Source: Clostridia bacterium (GTDB taxonomy: Bacteria > Bacillota > Clostridia > Oscillospirales > Acutalibacteraceae). From it: DNA of 38,111 bases. This document shows, piece after piece, positions 15,696 through 23,296 of this stretch. The DNA is taken from the NCBI GenBank assembly GCA_017625835.1, contig JAGAKF010000020.1, forward strand, positions 1-38,111, given 5' to 3'. Position 1 is the first letter of the stretch. The number at the start of each line of letters is the position of its first letter. Below the pieces are notes generated by a model, which saw nothing but the letters and a program-made list of their open reading frames with translations, searched no databases and had not been told where the DNA came from. The translations under genes were made by a program, and so were the position numbers.

Positions 15696-16952
15696 TCAGA
15701 GATTACCTTTTACATTGTTATCGTAGTGGCCTGTATCCTGGAATCCATTTTCTGTGCGGATGCATTCGCCCCACTTGCGCGCGATTTCTTCATAAGAATC
15801 TGTCTGCACCTTTGCTCTGTGGAAGCCGTCCTTGCTTCCTCTCAGGCACCAGTCTGAGCTCCACATTCCGTGGCCTGTTGCCTTATAAGTCCACAGGCAC
15901 CAGCTGTAATCGAGCTTATCGAGAGTATTGAAGCAGTTTTCCCATGTTGTTTTCTGATGTGGATAGAATTCGCCCATAAACATCGGCACATCACAGTAAA
16001 TCCACTTTGTGAAGAATGCAAAAAGATTGAAAATAAAGTTTGAATTATTATAGAAATGTACCTGATAAACAACATTCTCCCAGCCCTTTGTCCATGCCTG
16101 AGGAAGTGCAAAAGCAGTCCAGATACATTCCATTGTAATAACGTGGTCTTCGTCAACAGCTCTTACCGTATCATAAAGACGTGAATAGGCCATTGTGTTG
16201 TTCTTTCTTCTTTCAAGCTCACCTGCTTCAACATCGCACATAGGCTCGTTAAGAAGGTCATACATTGCAACAGCAGGATTGCCCTCAAATTTTGAAGCGA
16301 TCGCTGACCAGAGCTCATCTGTAAGCTGACGGTATCTTTCTCCCTGCTCGGTATCCTCATAATAACCGCAGGAATGTCCCTTGCCGTTATGCGGTGCATC
16401 GCTGTGGTATCCGACCGCACCGTGCATATCAAGGATAACATAAAGCTCCCTTTCAGAACATTCTTCAACTACCCATTCAAGGCGTGAAAAATCCCAGTTG
16501 CCGTTTTCGTCAAGGATTTTTGTGCCGTTGTCGTCATAATAGAAATTTCTGAACCAGAACGGAACACGGACACAGTTGAAGCCCATTTTCTTGATCTCGT
16601 CAAGGTCGTATTCCGTAATCCAGTTGTCCATATAAGTATTAAAAAGATCGTAAGCAGCCTCTCTGCCGAAACGGTTTTCAAGCGTCTCAAGAACCGAGTA
16701 ATGGTCAGTAGCCTCTTCATAAGGGCAAAGCCAATCTTCCCAGATCATCCATGCTCCGAGGTTAACACCCTTAAGCTGAATTTCATCGCCTTTACGGTTA
16801 ACGAGCTTGCGGCCGTCAGCCGTAATAAAGTCTTCTGCGTTAAAGCCCGTTACTTCATCAACCGGTTCAACCGCCAGAGCAACCGAACACACAGAGAAAG
16901 TGAGAACTAAAGCAAGAACCAAAGACAGAACTGATTTCAAAGACTTTTTCAC
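15696..16952 (-). CDS. Secreted glycoside hydrolase family 5 (beta-glucanase)
   Basis: A 418-residue GH5-type enzyme. A signal peptide ends ALA-V at residue 27. The TIM-barrel marks are LKGVNLGAWMIWEDWL (60-75) and the FNCVRVPFWF strand (125-134). YVILDMHGAVG is at 171-181. The acid/base NEP holds E236 and the nucleophile GEF holds E328. The NLGAW and WEDW segments recall exo-glucanase-type GH5, so beta-1,3 or beta-1,4 glucan are both possible. No carbohydrate-binding module, dockerin or anchor is seen. The start is GTG at 16952, placed by the AAAGGAGT site. It is first in the operon with the GPH symporter, behind a promoter flanked by inverted arms. Confidence 0.88.
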   Translation of the reverse strand: MKKSLKSVLSLVLALVLTFSVCSVALAVEPVDEVTGFNAEDFITADGRKLVNRKGDEIQLKGVNLGAWMIWEDWLCPYEEATDHYSVLETLENRFGREAAYDLFNTYMDNWITEYDLDEIKKMGFNCVRVPFWFRNFYYDDNGTKILDENGNWDFSRLEWVVEECSERELYVILDMHGAVGYHSDAPHNGKGHSCGYYEDTEQGERYRQLTDELWSAIASKFEGNPAVAMYDLLNEPMCDVEAGELERRKNNTMAYSRLYDTVRAVDEDHVITMECIWTAFALPQAWTKGWENVVYQVHFYNNSNFIFNLFAFFTKWIYCDVPMFMGEFYPHQKTTWENCFNTLDKLDYSWCLWTYKATGHGMWSSDWCLRGSKDGFHRAKVQTDSYEEIARKWGECIRTENGFQDTGHYDNNVKGNL

Positions 16953-16977
16953 AAAACCACTCCTTTAAAATTTTTAC

Positions 16978-17023
16978 ATTCTGATTATATCGTAATAAAC
17001 CAATGATGTCAATTAATCAGAAT
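16978..17023. repeat. Perfect 10-bp inverted arms around the GH5 promoter
   Basis: ATTCTGATTA at 16978-16987 and TAATCAGAAT at 17014-17023 are exact inverse copies 26 bases apart. One covers the -10 box and the other lies just outside the -35. Centre-to-centre distance is 36 bp, about three and a half helical turns. They look like a paired operator for a sugar regulator. No regulator gene is adjacent. Confidence 0.6.
16984..17012 (-). promoter_or_regulatory. Sigma-A promoter of the GH5-GPH operon
   Basis: Minus-strand TTGACA (17007-17012) and TATAAT (16984-16989) with 17 bp spacing. Both boxes are perfect, so control by repression would be expected. Confidence 0.9.
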
Positions 17024-17033
17024 GAATGTGCAA

Positions 17034-17062
17034 CAAAAAAAGAGGCTGCCAAGCAGCCTCTT
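17034..17062 (-). terminator. Intrinsic terminator of the uracil permease gene
   Basis: AAGAGGCTGC (17040-17049) pairs with GCAGCCTCTT (17053-17062). On the minus strand the stem is followed by a run of T (complement of A at 17034-17041). Confidence 0.9.
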
Positions 17063-17077
17063 AATGCTATATTTAAA

Positions 17078-18487
17078 TTATTTGTCGCCCTTTGACCTCT
17101 TTGCGTTGTCATAGCTTTCAGCTTCGAAAACATAGTCGTTGCCGGGAAGGATTGCATTAAGAACAATACCTGCAATAGCAGCGATAGCAAGAGCTGTAAG
17201 TGTAACAGTTACCTTGCCGATTGTGAAGCTGATGCTGCCGATACCAAGTGCGCAAACAAGAATTACAGCAGCAACGATAAGGTTACGGCTCTTTGAGAAG
17301 TCAACCTTATTTTCAACAACGTTTCTTACACCGATACCTGAAATCATACCGTAAAGGATGAATGAGATACCACCGATAATAGCTGTCGGAATTGAGCTGA
17401 TGAGAGCCGAAACGATCGGGAAGAATGAAATGCCAACTGCGAATACAGCAGCGATTCTTACAACCTTCGGGTCATAAACCTTTGAAAGAGCAAGAACACC
17501 TGTGTTTTCACCGTAAGTTGTGTTTGCGGGCGCACCAACGAGAGAAGCAAGTGTTGTTGCAACGCCGTCACCAACAAGTGTTTTGTGGAGACCGGGGTCT
17601 GCGATAAAGTTCTTACCGCAGGTTGCGCTGATAGCAGAAATATCACCGATATGCTCCATCATTGTTGCGAGTGCGATCGGTGCGATTGCGATAATTGCGT
17701 TTACAATCTGACCTGTCTGGCTGAAATCAACACCGAGTACAGTTGATTCTTTCACGATCGGTAAACCGATAAGACCGTCTGCGCCAAAGATTTTTCCGTC
17801 AGCGATGTTTGCAGCAATAGCCTGAACGCCTGAAAAATCAACAGCCATCGGCTCATAACCAAAAACGTTACCAATGATAACAGCAACAACATATGAACCT
17901 ACAACGCCGAGAAGAATCGGAATAATCTTCGCCATACCCTTGCCCCAGATATTGAAAACAATAACGATTGCGAGAGCAATGAGTGCGAGAGGCCAGCAGG
18001 TTTTGCAGTTGTTTACAGCTGAACCTGCAAGGCTCAGACCGATTGCAATGATAATCGGGCCTGTAACAACGGGCGGGAAAAACTTCATAATCTTTGTAAC
18101 GCCGACAACCTTGATAAGCAGAGCAAATATAAGGTAAATAAGACCTGCAGCCGCCACGCCAAGACAAGCGTACGGAAGCATTTCCTTATTCGGTGTAGTA
18201 CCGTCAATCAGCGGAGCAACTGCTGCATATCCGCCAAGGAAAGCGAACGATGAACCAAGGAAAGCAGGAACCTTACCTTTGGTTACAAGGTGGAAAAACA
18301 GTGTGCCGAGACCGGCCATGAGAAGTGTTGTGGCAACATCAAGTCCCGTAAGAAGCGGAACGAGCACCGTTGCGCCGAACATCGCAAATGTGTGCTGAAC
18401 ACCCAGAACCAGCATACGCGGCCAGCCGAGCACAGACGCATCATGTATACCCTGTTCTCCTATAACGGCTTTTTCTTTCTTTGCCAT
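17078..18487 (-). CDS. Uracil permease, NCS2 family (UraA/PyrP-like)
   Basis: A 469-residue nucleobase:cation symporter-2 transporter with about 14 membrane segments. HTFAMFGATVLVP near residue 32 and PAFLGSSFAF (74-83) are family motifs. FPPVVTGPIIIAIG and the decisive GAPANTTYGENTG also appear; TTYGEN is typical of uracil carriers rather than xanthine or urate carriers. The ATG follows GAAGGGATGA. A strong promoter lies about 160 bases upstream. The leader between them contains a hairpin terminator and an alternative fold, so uracil supply probably controls the gene by attenuation. It is monocistronic. Confidence 0.92.
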   Translation of the reverse strand: MAKKEKAVIGEQGIHDASVLGWPRMLVLGVQHTFAMFGATVLVPLLTGLDVATTLLMAGLGTLFFHLVTKGKVPAFLGSSFAFLGGYAAVAPLIDGTTPNKEMLPYACLGVAAAGLIYLIFALLIKVVGVTKIMKFFPPVVTGPIIIAIGLSLAGSAVNNCKTCWPLALIALAIVIVFNIWGKGMAKIIPILLGVVGSYVVAVIIGNVFGYEPMAVDFSGVQAIAANIADGKIFGADGLIGLPIVKESTVLGVDFSQTGQIVNAIIAIAPIALATMMEHIGDISAISATCGKNFIADPGLHKTLVGDGVATTLASLVGAPANTTYGENTGVLALSKVYDPKVVRIAAVFAVGISFFPIVSALISSIPTAIIGGISFILYGMISGIGVRNVVENKVDFSKSRNLIVAAVILVCALGIGSISFTIGKVTVTLTALAIAAIAGIVLNAILPGNDYVFEAESYDNAKRSKGDK

Positions 18488-18545
18488 TTTAAAATCATCC
18501 CTTCAATTATTTTTATATCCGATGACAACCAAGTCATTCGTTACC

Positions 18546-18622
18546 AAAAGAAAAAATGTCCCGTCAAAAAACTGACAAGACAAATAAAAACCCTATTCAA
18601 CCAAATCCTGTCAGCACTGACA
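18546..18622 (-). promoter_or_regulatory. Leader attenuator of the uracil permease gene
   Basis: Read on the minus strand, three structures compete. The first hairpin is TGTCA-GTGC-TGACA (18609-18622). The terminator is TGTCTTGTCA (18573-18582) with TGACGGGACA (18557-18566), followed by a T-rich run (18546-18556). The 3' half of the first hairpin, CTGACAGG, can instead pair with CTTGTCAG of the terminator's 5' arm and act as antiterminator. This resembles PyrR-controlled leaders of pyrimidine genes in Firmicutes. I could not find a convincing PyrR-binding consensus, so the effector is open. Confidence 0.6.
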
Positions 18623-18648
18623 TATTGTTTTCCGATCCCTTATGTACA

Positions 18649-18677
18649 ATTTTATATCACAATCCGACAGTTGTCAA
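18649..18677 (-). promoter_or_regulatory. Sigma-A promoter of the uracil permease gene
   Basis: Minus-strand TTGACA (18672-18677) and TAAAAT (18649-18654), 17 bp apart. Confidence 0.75.
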
Positions 18678-18716
18678 CAAGATATAGCGGTTGTTTGGCA
18701 TTTTCTAACTTTTGAA

Positions 18717-18750
18717 CAAAAAAGCAGCCTTGGATTTTATATCCAAGGCT
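18717..18750 (-). terminator. Intrinsic terminator of the exonuclease gene
   Basis: AGCCTTGGAT (18726-18735) pairs with ATCCAAGGCT (18741-18750), and the minus strand runs into TTTTTT. Confidence 0.85.
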
Positions 18751-18765
18751 CTGCTCTCAATCAGC

Positions 18766-19623
18766 TTACTTTTTCACTTTTTCGTTGCTGATTATGGAAA
18801 CATTCTTTTTTGTTTCCAACCTATCAAAGTACTTTTTGAATCTCACGGCTACACGCGCATTATAATCACACACGGGACAGTGGAAGTTCGCTCTGAAGAA
18901 CTGGTTGGAATATCGCCAGTCCGTCAGCTGTTCTCCGCTGGAACCGCATTTTTCGCAGGTAAATGACAACAGTGATTTATCCACAAGAGGATGGTTGATA
19001 TTGCCAATTGCGTGAGGTTTGTACTGCAGTTTCTGATAAAAAGCATCGTCACATTTTACAACGTAATCGAAGAAATCCTTCTCATCAAAGACCTTTTTCA
19101 GACACTCGGCCGTTACCATACTGTCATCAAGCGCCCTGTGATGCGCAAAAAGTTCCGGGTCAATATCCACAAGCTCAGCTGCAGCAAACAAGCCGATCTG
19201 CTTTGCCTTCGGTATTTCCTTTTTGATCTGGAAATAATACTGGATATCAAGATAATTCGTGAGAAACGGTAAAACCTGCAGTCCGTTAAGGTAACGGAAG
19301 TTTTCAATAAGCACTCTGATGTCACCGTCGCCCCAGGTAAGAATAACATTTTCTCTGTCGCCAATCCAACGCTTAAACTCGCTCATTACCTTTGTAAAAG
19401 GTTCGCCGTTTCTGACTTCATCGTTTGTGATGTGAGTAAGCCTTTTGACGTTTCCGCGAAGCTTCTTGCCGATCTGCGAACGCACCATACAGGAAAATTC
19501 ATCAACGTAATTGAAGTTTTCGTCAAGCATTACCGCGCCGACTTCGATAACTTCATTGATAAAGCCCTTGATGCGCTTTGCATACGTGTTATTCCATTCG
19601 AGGTCCATAACAATGTAGTGCAT
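18766..19623 (-). CDS. DEDD-family 3'-5' exonuclease with C-terminal zinc ribbon
   Basis: A 285-residue exonuclease of the DnaQ-like DEDD superfamily. Motif Exo I is VMDLEW with D7 and E9. WGDGD at 97-101 supplies the third acidic residue. H162-x-A-x-x-D167 (HRALDD) is Exo III of the DEDDh type. The tail carries two CxxC knuckles (TCEKCG and HCPVCD), likely a zinc ribbon for nucleic acid binding. The domain resembles KapD/ERI-1-type RNA exonucleases. ATG at 19623 follows AAAGGAG; the upstream extension covers the promoter and is not taken. It is transcribed alone after sigE from its own promoter. Confidence 0.82.
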   Translation of the reverse strand: MHYIVMDLEWNNTYAKRIKGFINEVIEVGAVMLDENFNYVDEFSCMVRSQIGKKLRGNVKRLTHITNDEVRNGEPFTKVMSEFKRWIGDRENVILTWGDGDIRVLIENFRYLNGLQVLPFLTNYLDIQYYFQIKKEIPKAKQIGLFAAAELVDIDPELFAHHRALDDSMVTAECLKKVFDEKDFFDYVVKCDDAFYQKLQYKPHAIGNINHPLVDKSLLSFTCEKCGSSGEQLTDWRYSNQFFRANFHCPVCDYNARVAVRFKKYFDRLETKKNVSIISNEKVKK

Positions 19624-19685
19624 CGCTTCTCCTTTCCTCGTTAAAGGATACATAGTGCACCTTTTGTAAGACACACCATAGGACA

Positions 19686-19714
19686 AGTATACATTATTGT
19701 TTGATGGATTTCAA
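19686..19714 (-). promoter_or_regulatory. Sigma-A promoter of the exonuclease gene
   Basis: Minus-strand TTGAAA (19709-19714) and TATACT (19686-19691), 17 bp apart, starting just after the sigE stop. Confidence 0.8.
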
Positions 19715-19728
19715 CATCTATTTTAAAT

Positions 19729-20439
19729 TCACGAAACTTTTTCAATCTCTTTGCGCAGTCTTTCGATAATCCGCTTTTCCAACCTCGAAATATAGCTTTG
19801 CGAAATTCCCAGAATATCCGCAACTTCCTTTTGCGTATGCTCCTTTCCCCCGTCAAGACCGAACCGCATTGACATTATCGTTCTCTCGCGCTCGTTCATT
19901 GATCTGATCGTTTTTATCAGCAGGTTTTTCTCATCCTCAAGCTCGATGTCTTTATTCACAACATCGGCTTCACTTCCAAGGATGTCGGACAAAAGCAACT
20001 CGTTTCCGTCCCAGTCGACGTTCAGCGGCTCGTCGATTGAAACTTCGTTTCTGAGCTGGCTCGTTTTCCTGAGAAACATCAGAATTTCGTTTTCGATACA
20101 CCTTGAGGCATAAGTTGCAAGCTTGATGTTTTTATCCGTCCGAAAAGTATTTACAGCCTTAATAAGTCCTATCGTACCAATTGAAACAAGGTCTTCGATA
20201 CCTACTCCCGAGCTTTCAAATTTTTTTGCTATGTACACTACAAGCCTCAGATTATGCACAATCAGTTTTTCTCTGACGTTTTCATCACCGTCTGCAAGCT
20301 TTTCCATAAGCTCCTGTTCTTCCTCTTTTGAAAGCGGCGGCGGCAGAGTTTCGGGGCCGTTGACGTAATAAACCGTATTTGTTTCTTCTGTCCTTAATTT
20401 TAAAACAAGCATTCGTATTTTATTCAAAAGCTTCAGCAT
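19729..20439 (-). CDS. sigE: Sporulation sigma factor SigE (mother cell), pro-form
   Basis: A 236-residue sigma-70-family factor nearly unmistakable as SigE. The N-terminal pro-sequence with basic and hydrophobic residues is followed by [18 protein letters not shown] (24-41), matching the SpoIIGA cleavage region. Region 2 carries [13 protein letters not shown] and [27 protein letters not shown] and [20 protein letters not shown] are hallmark strings. Region 4 ends in [14 protein letters not shown] at 20439 is chosen for its GAGGAG site; it overlaps the spoIIGA end by 20 bp. It directs early mother-cell genes in endospore formation after cleavage by SpoIIGA. No sigG follows, unlike the Bacillus order. 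Confidence 0.96.
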   Translation of the reverse strand: MLKLLNKIRMLVLKLRTEETNTVYYVNGPETLPPPLSKEEEQELMEKLADGDENVREKLIVHNLRLVVYIAKKFESSGVGIEDLVSIGTIGLIKAVNTFRTDKNIKLATYASRCIENEILMFLRKTSQLRNEVSIDEPLNVDWDGNELLLSDILGSEADVVNKDIELEDEKNLLIKTIRSMNERERTIMSMRFGLDGGKEHTQKEVADILGISQSYISRLEKRIIERLRKEIEKVS

Positions 20440-21295
20440 ATCTTTTCTCCTCGTCAAACAAAGCAGGGTTGAGTATCATTTCGTACTCTCCCCTTGCAAG
20501 ATTGTTTCTGGTTACTGCAACATAGACTTCACTTGTTTTAACGTTGTGCGATACGGACTTTACTTCTATGTAATCGGGACGGAAAGCAGGAAGAAACCCT
20601 GTTCCCGAAACAGTTTTATGCATCACGAGTCTCATTTCCGACGAGGACGACACATCTTCACCGTTAACAAATTCTCTTACAACATCGGGAATTATTTTTT
20701 CAAGACTTTCCGCTTCACCAAGAACAACAGGAAATCCGCTGAATGTTTCGCATAAGGAATTGCCCGTGTCCACAAGAGCCGTAAGCTTTGCTTCTTTTCC
20801 TTTGTATCCGATTTTCACGAGAGCGACGCTGTCCCTCGGAGCACGTCTTGAAGTGAAATGCACAATCAGACTTACAACCGCAAAGCTGACAACCGTCGAA
20901 ACCGCCAGAACCGCAAGGTCAATATCAAAATACACTGCACCGTTGTTGTAAACCATTCCCATAGGGGCGACAGTTACCCAAAGCACAAGCATTATCCCTC
21001 CGAACGCAAAACTGACTGCAAAGAATGTAAAGAAGCTTCGCAGAAACGAAGCAGGGTTCTTATAACCGAATGCGCCAAGGACGATCAGTGCCGTTGCTGC
21101 AATCCTTAATGTGAATTCAATTATTCCCGGCAAGTCGGGCAAAAAAATAATCAGTCCATACAAAGCACCTATCGAGGCTCCCAGAAGTATCCTGAGCCGC
21201 TGAGTGTGTTTTTTCATTATCATTGAAGCGCACAGAAGCAGCGCGTAATTCACAAACAGATTTACAATCAGAAGCACGTCCGCATAGACAATCAC
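20420..21295 (-). CDS. spoIIGA: Sigma-E processing peptidase SpoIIGA
   Basis: A 291-residue membrane aspartic protease that cleaves pro-SigE in the mother cell. The N-terminal half has about five membrane segments, beginning [18 protein letters not shown]. The C-terminal domain has the catalytic motif LVDTGNSL with D176. The start is set at GTG 21295, because the protein then begins IVYADVLL as family members do, a GAGGTG site lies upstream, and the promoter -10 would otherwise fall inside the gene. It is co-transcribed with sigE, overlapping it. Presence of the pair marks an endospore-forming lineage. Confidence 0.9.
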   Translation of the reverse strand: MIVYADVLLIVNLFVNYALLLCASMIMKKHTQRLRILLGASIGALYGLIIFLPDLPGIIEFTLRIAATALIVLGAFGYKNPASFLRSFFTFFAVSFAFGGIMLVLWVTVAPMGMVYNNGAVYFDIDLAVLAVSTVVSFAVVSLIVHFTSRRAPRDSVALVKIGYKGKEAKLTALVDTGNSLCETFSGFPVVLGEAESLEKIIPDVVREFVNGEDVSSSSEMRLVMHKTVSGTGFLPAFRPDYIEVKSVSHNVKTSEVYVAVTRNNLARGEYEMILNPALFDEEKRYAEAFE

Positions 21296-21313
21296 CTCAA
21301 TCACCTCAACAGT

Positions 21314-21346
21314 ATTATAAAAAACGGTAAAGGAAATTTTTGTCAC
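21314..21346 (-). promoter_or_regulatory. spoIIG promoter with extended spacer
   Basis: Minus-strand TATAAT (21314-21319) is preceded by GTGACA (21341-21346) with 21 bp between. The Bacillus subtilis spoIIG promoter also has an unusually long (22 bp) spacer and needs Spo0A~P. A clear TGTCGAA-type 0A box is not visible, so Spo0A control is inference. Confidence 0.5.
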
Positions 21347-21360
21347 AAACGGTCAGCGAA

Positions 21361-21410
21361 AAAGAAAAGACGAAACCCATCGATAACGCTGACGCGTATC
21401 GATGGGTTTC
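21361..21410 (-). terminator. Strong intrinsic terminator after the glycosyltransferase gene
   Basis: A 14-bp perfect stem: GAAACCCATCGATA (21372-21385) with TATCGATGGGTTTC (21397-21410). The minus strand then runs GTCTTTTCTTTTTC. It insulates spoIIGA from upstream transcription. Confidence 0.8.
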
Positions 21411-21433
21411 AACGCATTATTGTGCCGCAAAGT

Positions 21434-21496
21434 TCACCTTTTTTTAAAAACTGCCTTACGAGGGCTCGGCGTTCGCACAGCCTCTTTGAAAATCAT
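21434..21496 (-). CDS. Possible 20-residue ORF coupled to the glycosyltransferase
   Basis: ATG overlaps the TGA of the glycosyltransferase (ATGA), the layout of translational coupling. It reads 20 codons rich in K, R and P, with RTPSPRK in the middle, and ends before the terminator. It may be a chance frame; no ribosome site of its own is seen. Confidence 0.2.
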   Translation of the reverse strand: MIFKEAVRTPSPRKAVFKKR

Positions 21497-22506
21497 TTAT
21501 AGAGAATGTATTTGCAGATAAGATGAGCAAAAAAGTAAAGCTTCTTTTGGGTAAACCACGTCATCAGCCAGTCAAGCGACTTTGACCTGAACTTATTTAT
21601 ATCATAGTCAGCAAACGAGCGTCTCATCATTTCGGAATTTCCGAGTCTTTTGAGCACTACAAAAGCCTCTTCAGGCTTATTTTTGTAATAATGGTTTAAT
21701 ATTCGTGTAAATATCGCTTTAATTGTGTGTTCCGCTAAATTTTCATAAAACAGTGCTGATGGCGTACAATTCTCGTTATAATATTTCAATTTGAGTTCCC
21801 ATTGCAAATATAACCACTTATCGAAATTCGGAACGAATTTACGGCGTTGTAGACTACCGCTTCGTAAACGGTAACAATACAACGGAATATCGACAGCAAC
21901 TACTCTCTTTGCCTTTGTAAATGCCTGCATATTAAACGGGCCGTCATGGTTCATCACTAATTGATCTTCAAATTTTATTGAGTTTTCAACTAAAAACGCT
22001 CTCTTATAGAGATTTTGCCACAAATAGGTAATTGCTGTTCTTGTTGGGGCAAAGCATATTTCCCGTTCCATATCTGTATGAGTTAATAATGTGTTTTCCG
22101 GAAATAAAGATTTATTTTTAATTTGTGTACTGTCATTCTCCTTGCATGTGTAATATGACGTCTGTAAAACATCGGCATCAAATTCTATCGCTTTACTCAG
22201 CAAAACCTCTACACAGTCTTCAACAAGATAATCATCACTGTCAATAAAAAATATGTAATCACCTTTTGCAACAGACAGTGCAGCATTTCTTGCTGCTGCA
22301 GCGCCCTTGTTTTCCTGGTGGATAACCTTCACGATGGTCGGATATTTTTCGGCATAACTATCACATATTTCGGGACATCTGTCCGGCGAACTGTCATCAA
22401 CCAGAATCACTTCATAGTCTGTCAGTGTTTGTGCCAAAATTGAATCCAAACATTGCGTCAGATATTTCTCTACATTATATACAGGTATGATATAACTCAA
22501 TCTCAT
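21493..22506 (-). CDS. Glycosyltransferase family 2 (GT-A)
   Basis: A 337-residue GT2 enzyme. The N-terminal strand is LSYIIPVYNVEKYL. VDDSSPD (36-42) and NKGAAAARNAAL (66-77) follow. The metal/nucleotide motif FIDSDDYL at 87-94 has D89, D91 and D92. ATG at 22506 follows GGAGAAAT. It has no membrane segments, so it works at the inner membrane face on a lipid- or protein-linked acceptor such as teichoic acid, capsule or exopolysaccharide. It is alone rather than in a polysaccharide cluster. Its codons look more A/T-ending than those of its neighbours, which may point to transfer, judged by eye only. Confidence 0.88.
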   Translation of the reverse strand: MRLSYIIPVYNVEKYLTQCLDSILAQTLTDYEVILVDDSSPDRCPEICDSYAEKYPTIVKVIHQENKGAAAARNAALSVAKGDYIFFIDSDDYLVEDCVEVLLSKAIEFDADVLQTSYYTCKENDSTQIKNKSLFPENTLLTHTDMEREICFAPTRTAITYLWQNLYKRAFLVENSIKFEDQLVMNHDGPFNMQAFTKAKRVVAVDIPLYCYRLRSGSLQRRKFVPNFDKWLYLQWELKLKYYNENCTPSALFYENLAEHTIKAIFTRILNHYYKNKPEEAFVVLKRLGNSEMMRRSFADYDINKFRSKSLDWLMTWFTQKKLYFFAHLICKYILYK

Positions 22507-22575
22507 ATTATTTCTCCACAACGAGTTTTATTAGATTATACAATAAGTAAATAAAAAGTGCAAATCATATTTAAC

Positions 22576-22603
22576 TTGCAAAAAAACTAAATACTGATAT
22601 AAT
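22576..22603 (+). promoter_or_regulatory. Sigma-A promoter of the lipoprotein gene at 22635
   Basis: TTGCAA (22576-22581) and TATAAT (22598-22603), 16 bp apart, divergent from the glycosyltransferase gene. Confidence 0.7.
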
Positions 22604-22634
22604 GTAATCAGAAAACAAAAAAGAGGTGTCCGAT

Positions 22635-23195
22635 ATGAAAAAGACTTCTAAATTAATTGCAGTCCTTTCAGTTTTTGTAATAATCGTTTCAGTTTTCTGC
22701 GCCTGCGAAATAAGCTTCGGTGACGAAAAAACAACAACCACAACCGAGCCTGAAACTTACATAGCTGACGATTTCACAGAAAATCAGACAAAAAGCACAA
22801 AGCCTTCCGAAACAACAAGCTCGTCAACTTCAAAAAAGGTTGAAACCGACAGTCTTGAGACGATCCTTCACAACATAAAGGATTATCAACCCGGTACGGC
22901 AGGTTCTACAACAAAGGGTTATGAAATTGCATACAAGCTTCTCAATTTCACGCAGAACAGCAACTTCACAATCAATGATGCAAAGCAGGATTACCAGTTT
23001 TTCCTCTCTTCTCTGGATGATAACGACAAGCTTCTTTATGAAGAAAACTTCCCCGAAGTTGACTATTTTGTAAGAAATGCAATCGAAAACCCCGATGTCC
23101 TCAAGAACTATATTGAAGATTATAAACCGATTTCCGAAGACGGTGAAATCTCACTTGCAAACTACGAAGCACTCTACGTCATAATTTCAAAATAA
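22635..23195 (+). CDS. Predicted small lipoprotein of unknown function
   Basis: A 186-residue exported protein. The N-terminus is basic, then a 17-residue hydrophobic core ends SVFCAC, so C22 or C24 may be the lipid site (an imperfect lipobox). A T/S-rich spacer, with a run of five T at about 33-37, follows to residue 70, as in many surface lipoproteins of this genome. The C-terminal half is helical and rich in N, D, Y and L. I recognise no domain. ATG at 22635 follows AGAGGTG; the GTG inside that site is not taken as start. Confidence 0.65.
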   Translation: MKKTSKLIAVLSVFVIIVSVFCACEISFGDEKTTTTTEPETYIADDFTENQTKSTKPSETTSSSTSKKVETDSLETILHNIKDYQPGTAGSTTKGYEIAYKLLNFTQNSNFTINDAKQDYQFFLSSLDDNDKLLYEENFPEVDYFVRNAIENPDVLKNYIEDYKPISEDGEISLANYEALYVIISK

Positions 23196-23200
23196 CATTT

Positions 23201-23229
23201 AAACAGACGGCATTGACCGTCTGTTTTTT
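23201..23229 (+). terminator. Intrinsic terminator
   Basis: AAACAGACGG (23201-23210) pairs with CCGTCTGTTT (23217-23226), then TTT. The next promoter's -35 begins directly after it. Confidence 0.9.
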
Positions 23230-23230
23230 C

Positions 23231-23259
23231 TTGACTGAAAAAGTAAACTGTGATATATT
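23231..23259 (+). promoter_or_regulatory. Sigma-A promoter of the M28 peptidase gene
   Basis: TTGACT (23231-23236) and TATATT (23254-23259), 17 bp apart. Confidence 0.75.
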
Positions 23260-23296
23260 TTATTTAATATCCAGTTAGAATTACGGAGGGATTTTT

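Noticed and set aside
18488..18676. Purine or xanthine riboswitch before the permease gene
   Set aside because: The conserved loops of the purine riboswitch are not present, and the transporter has the uracil-type TTYGEN motif.
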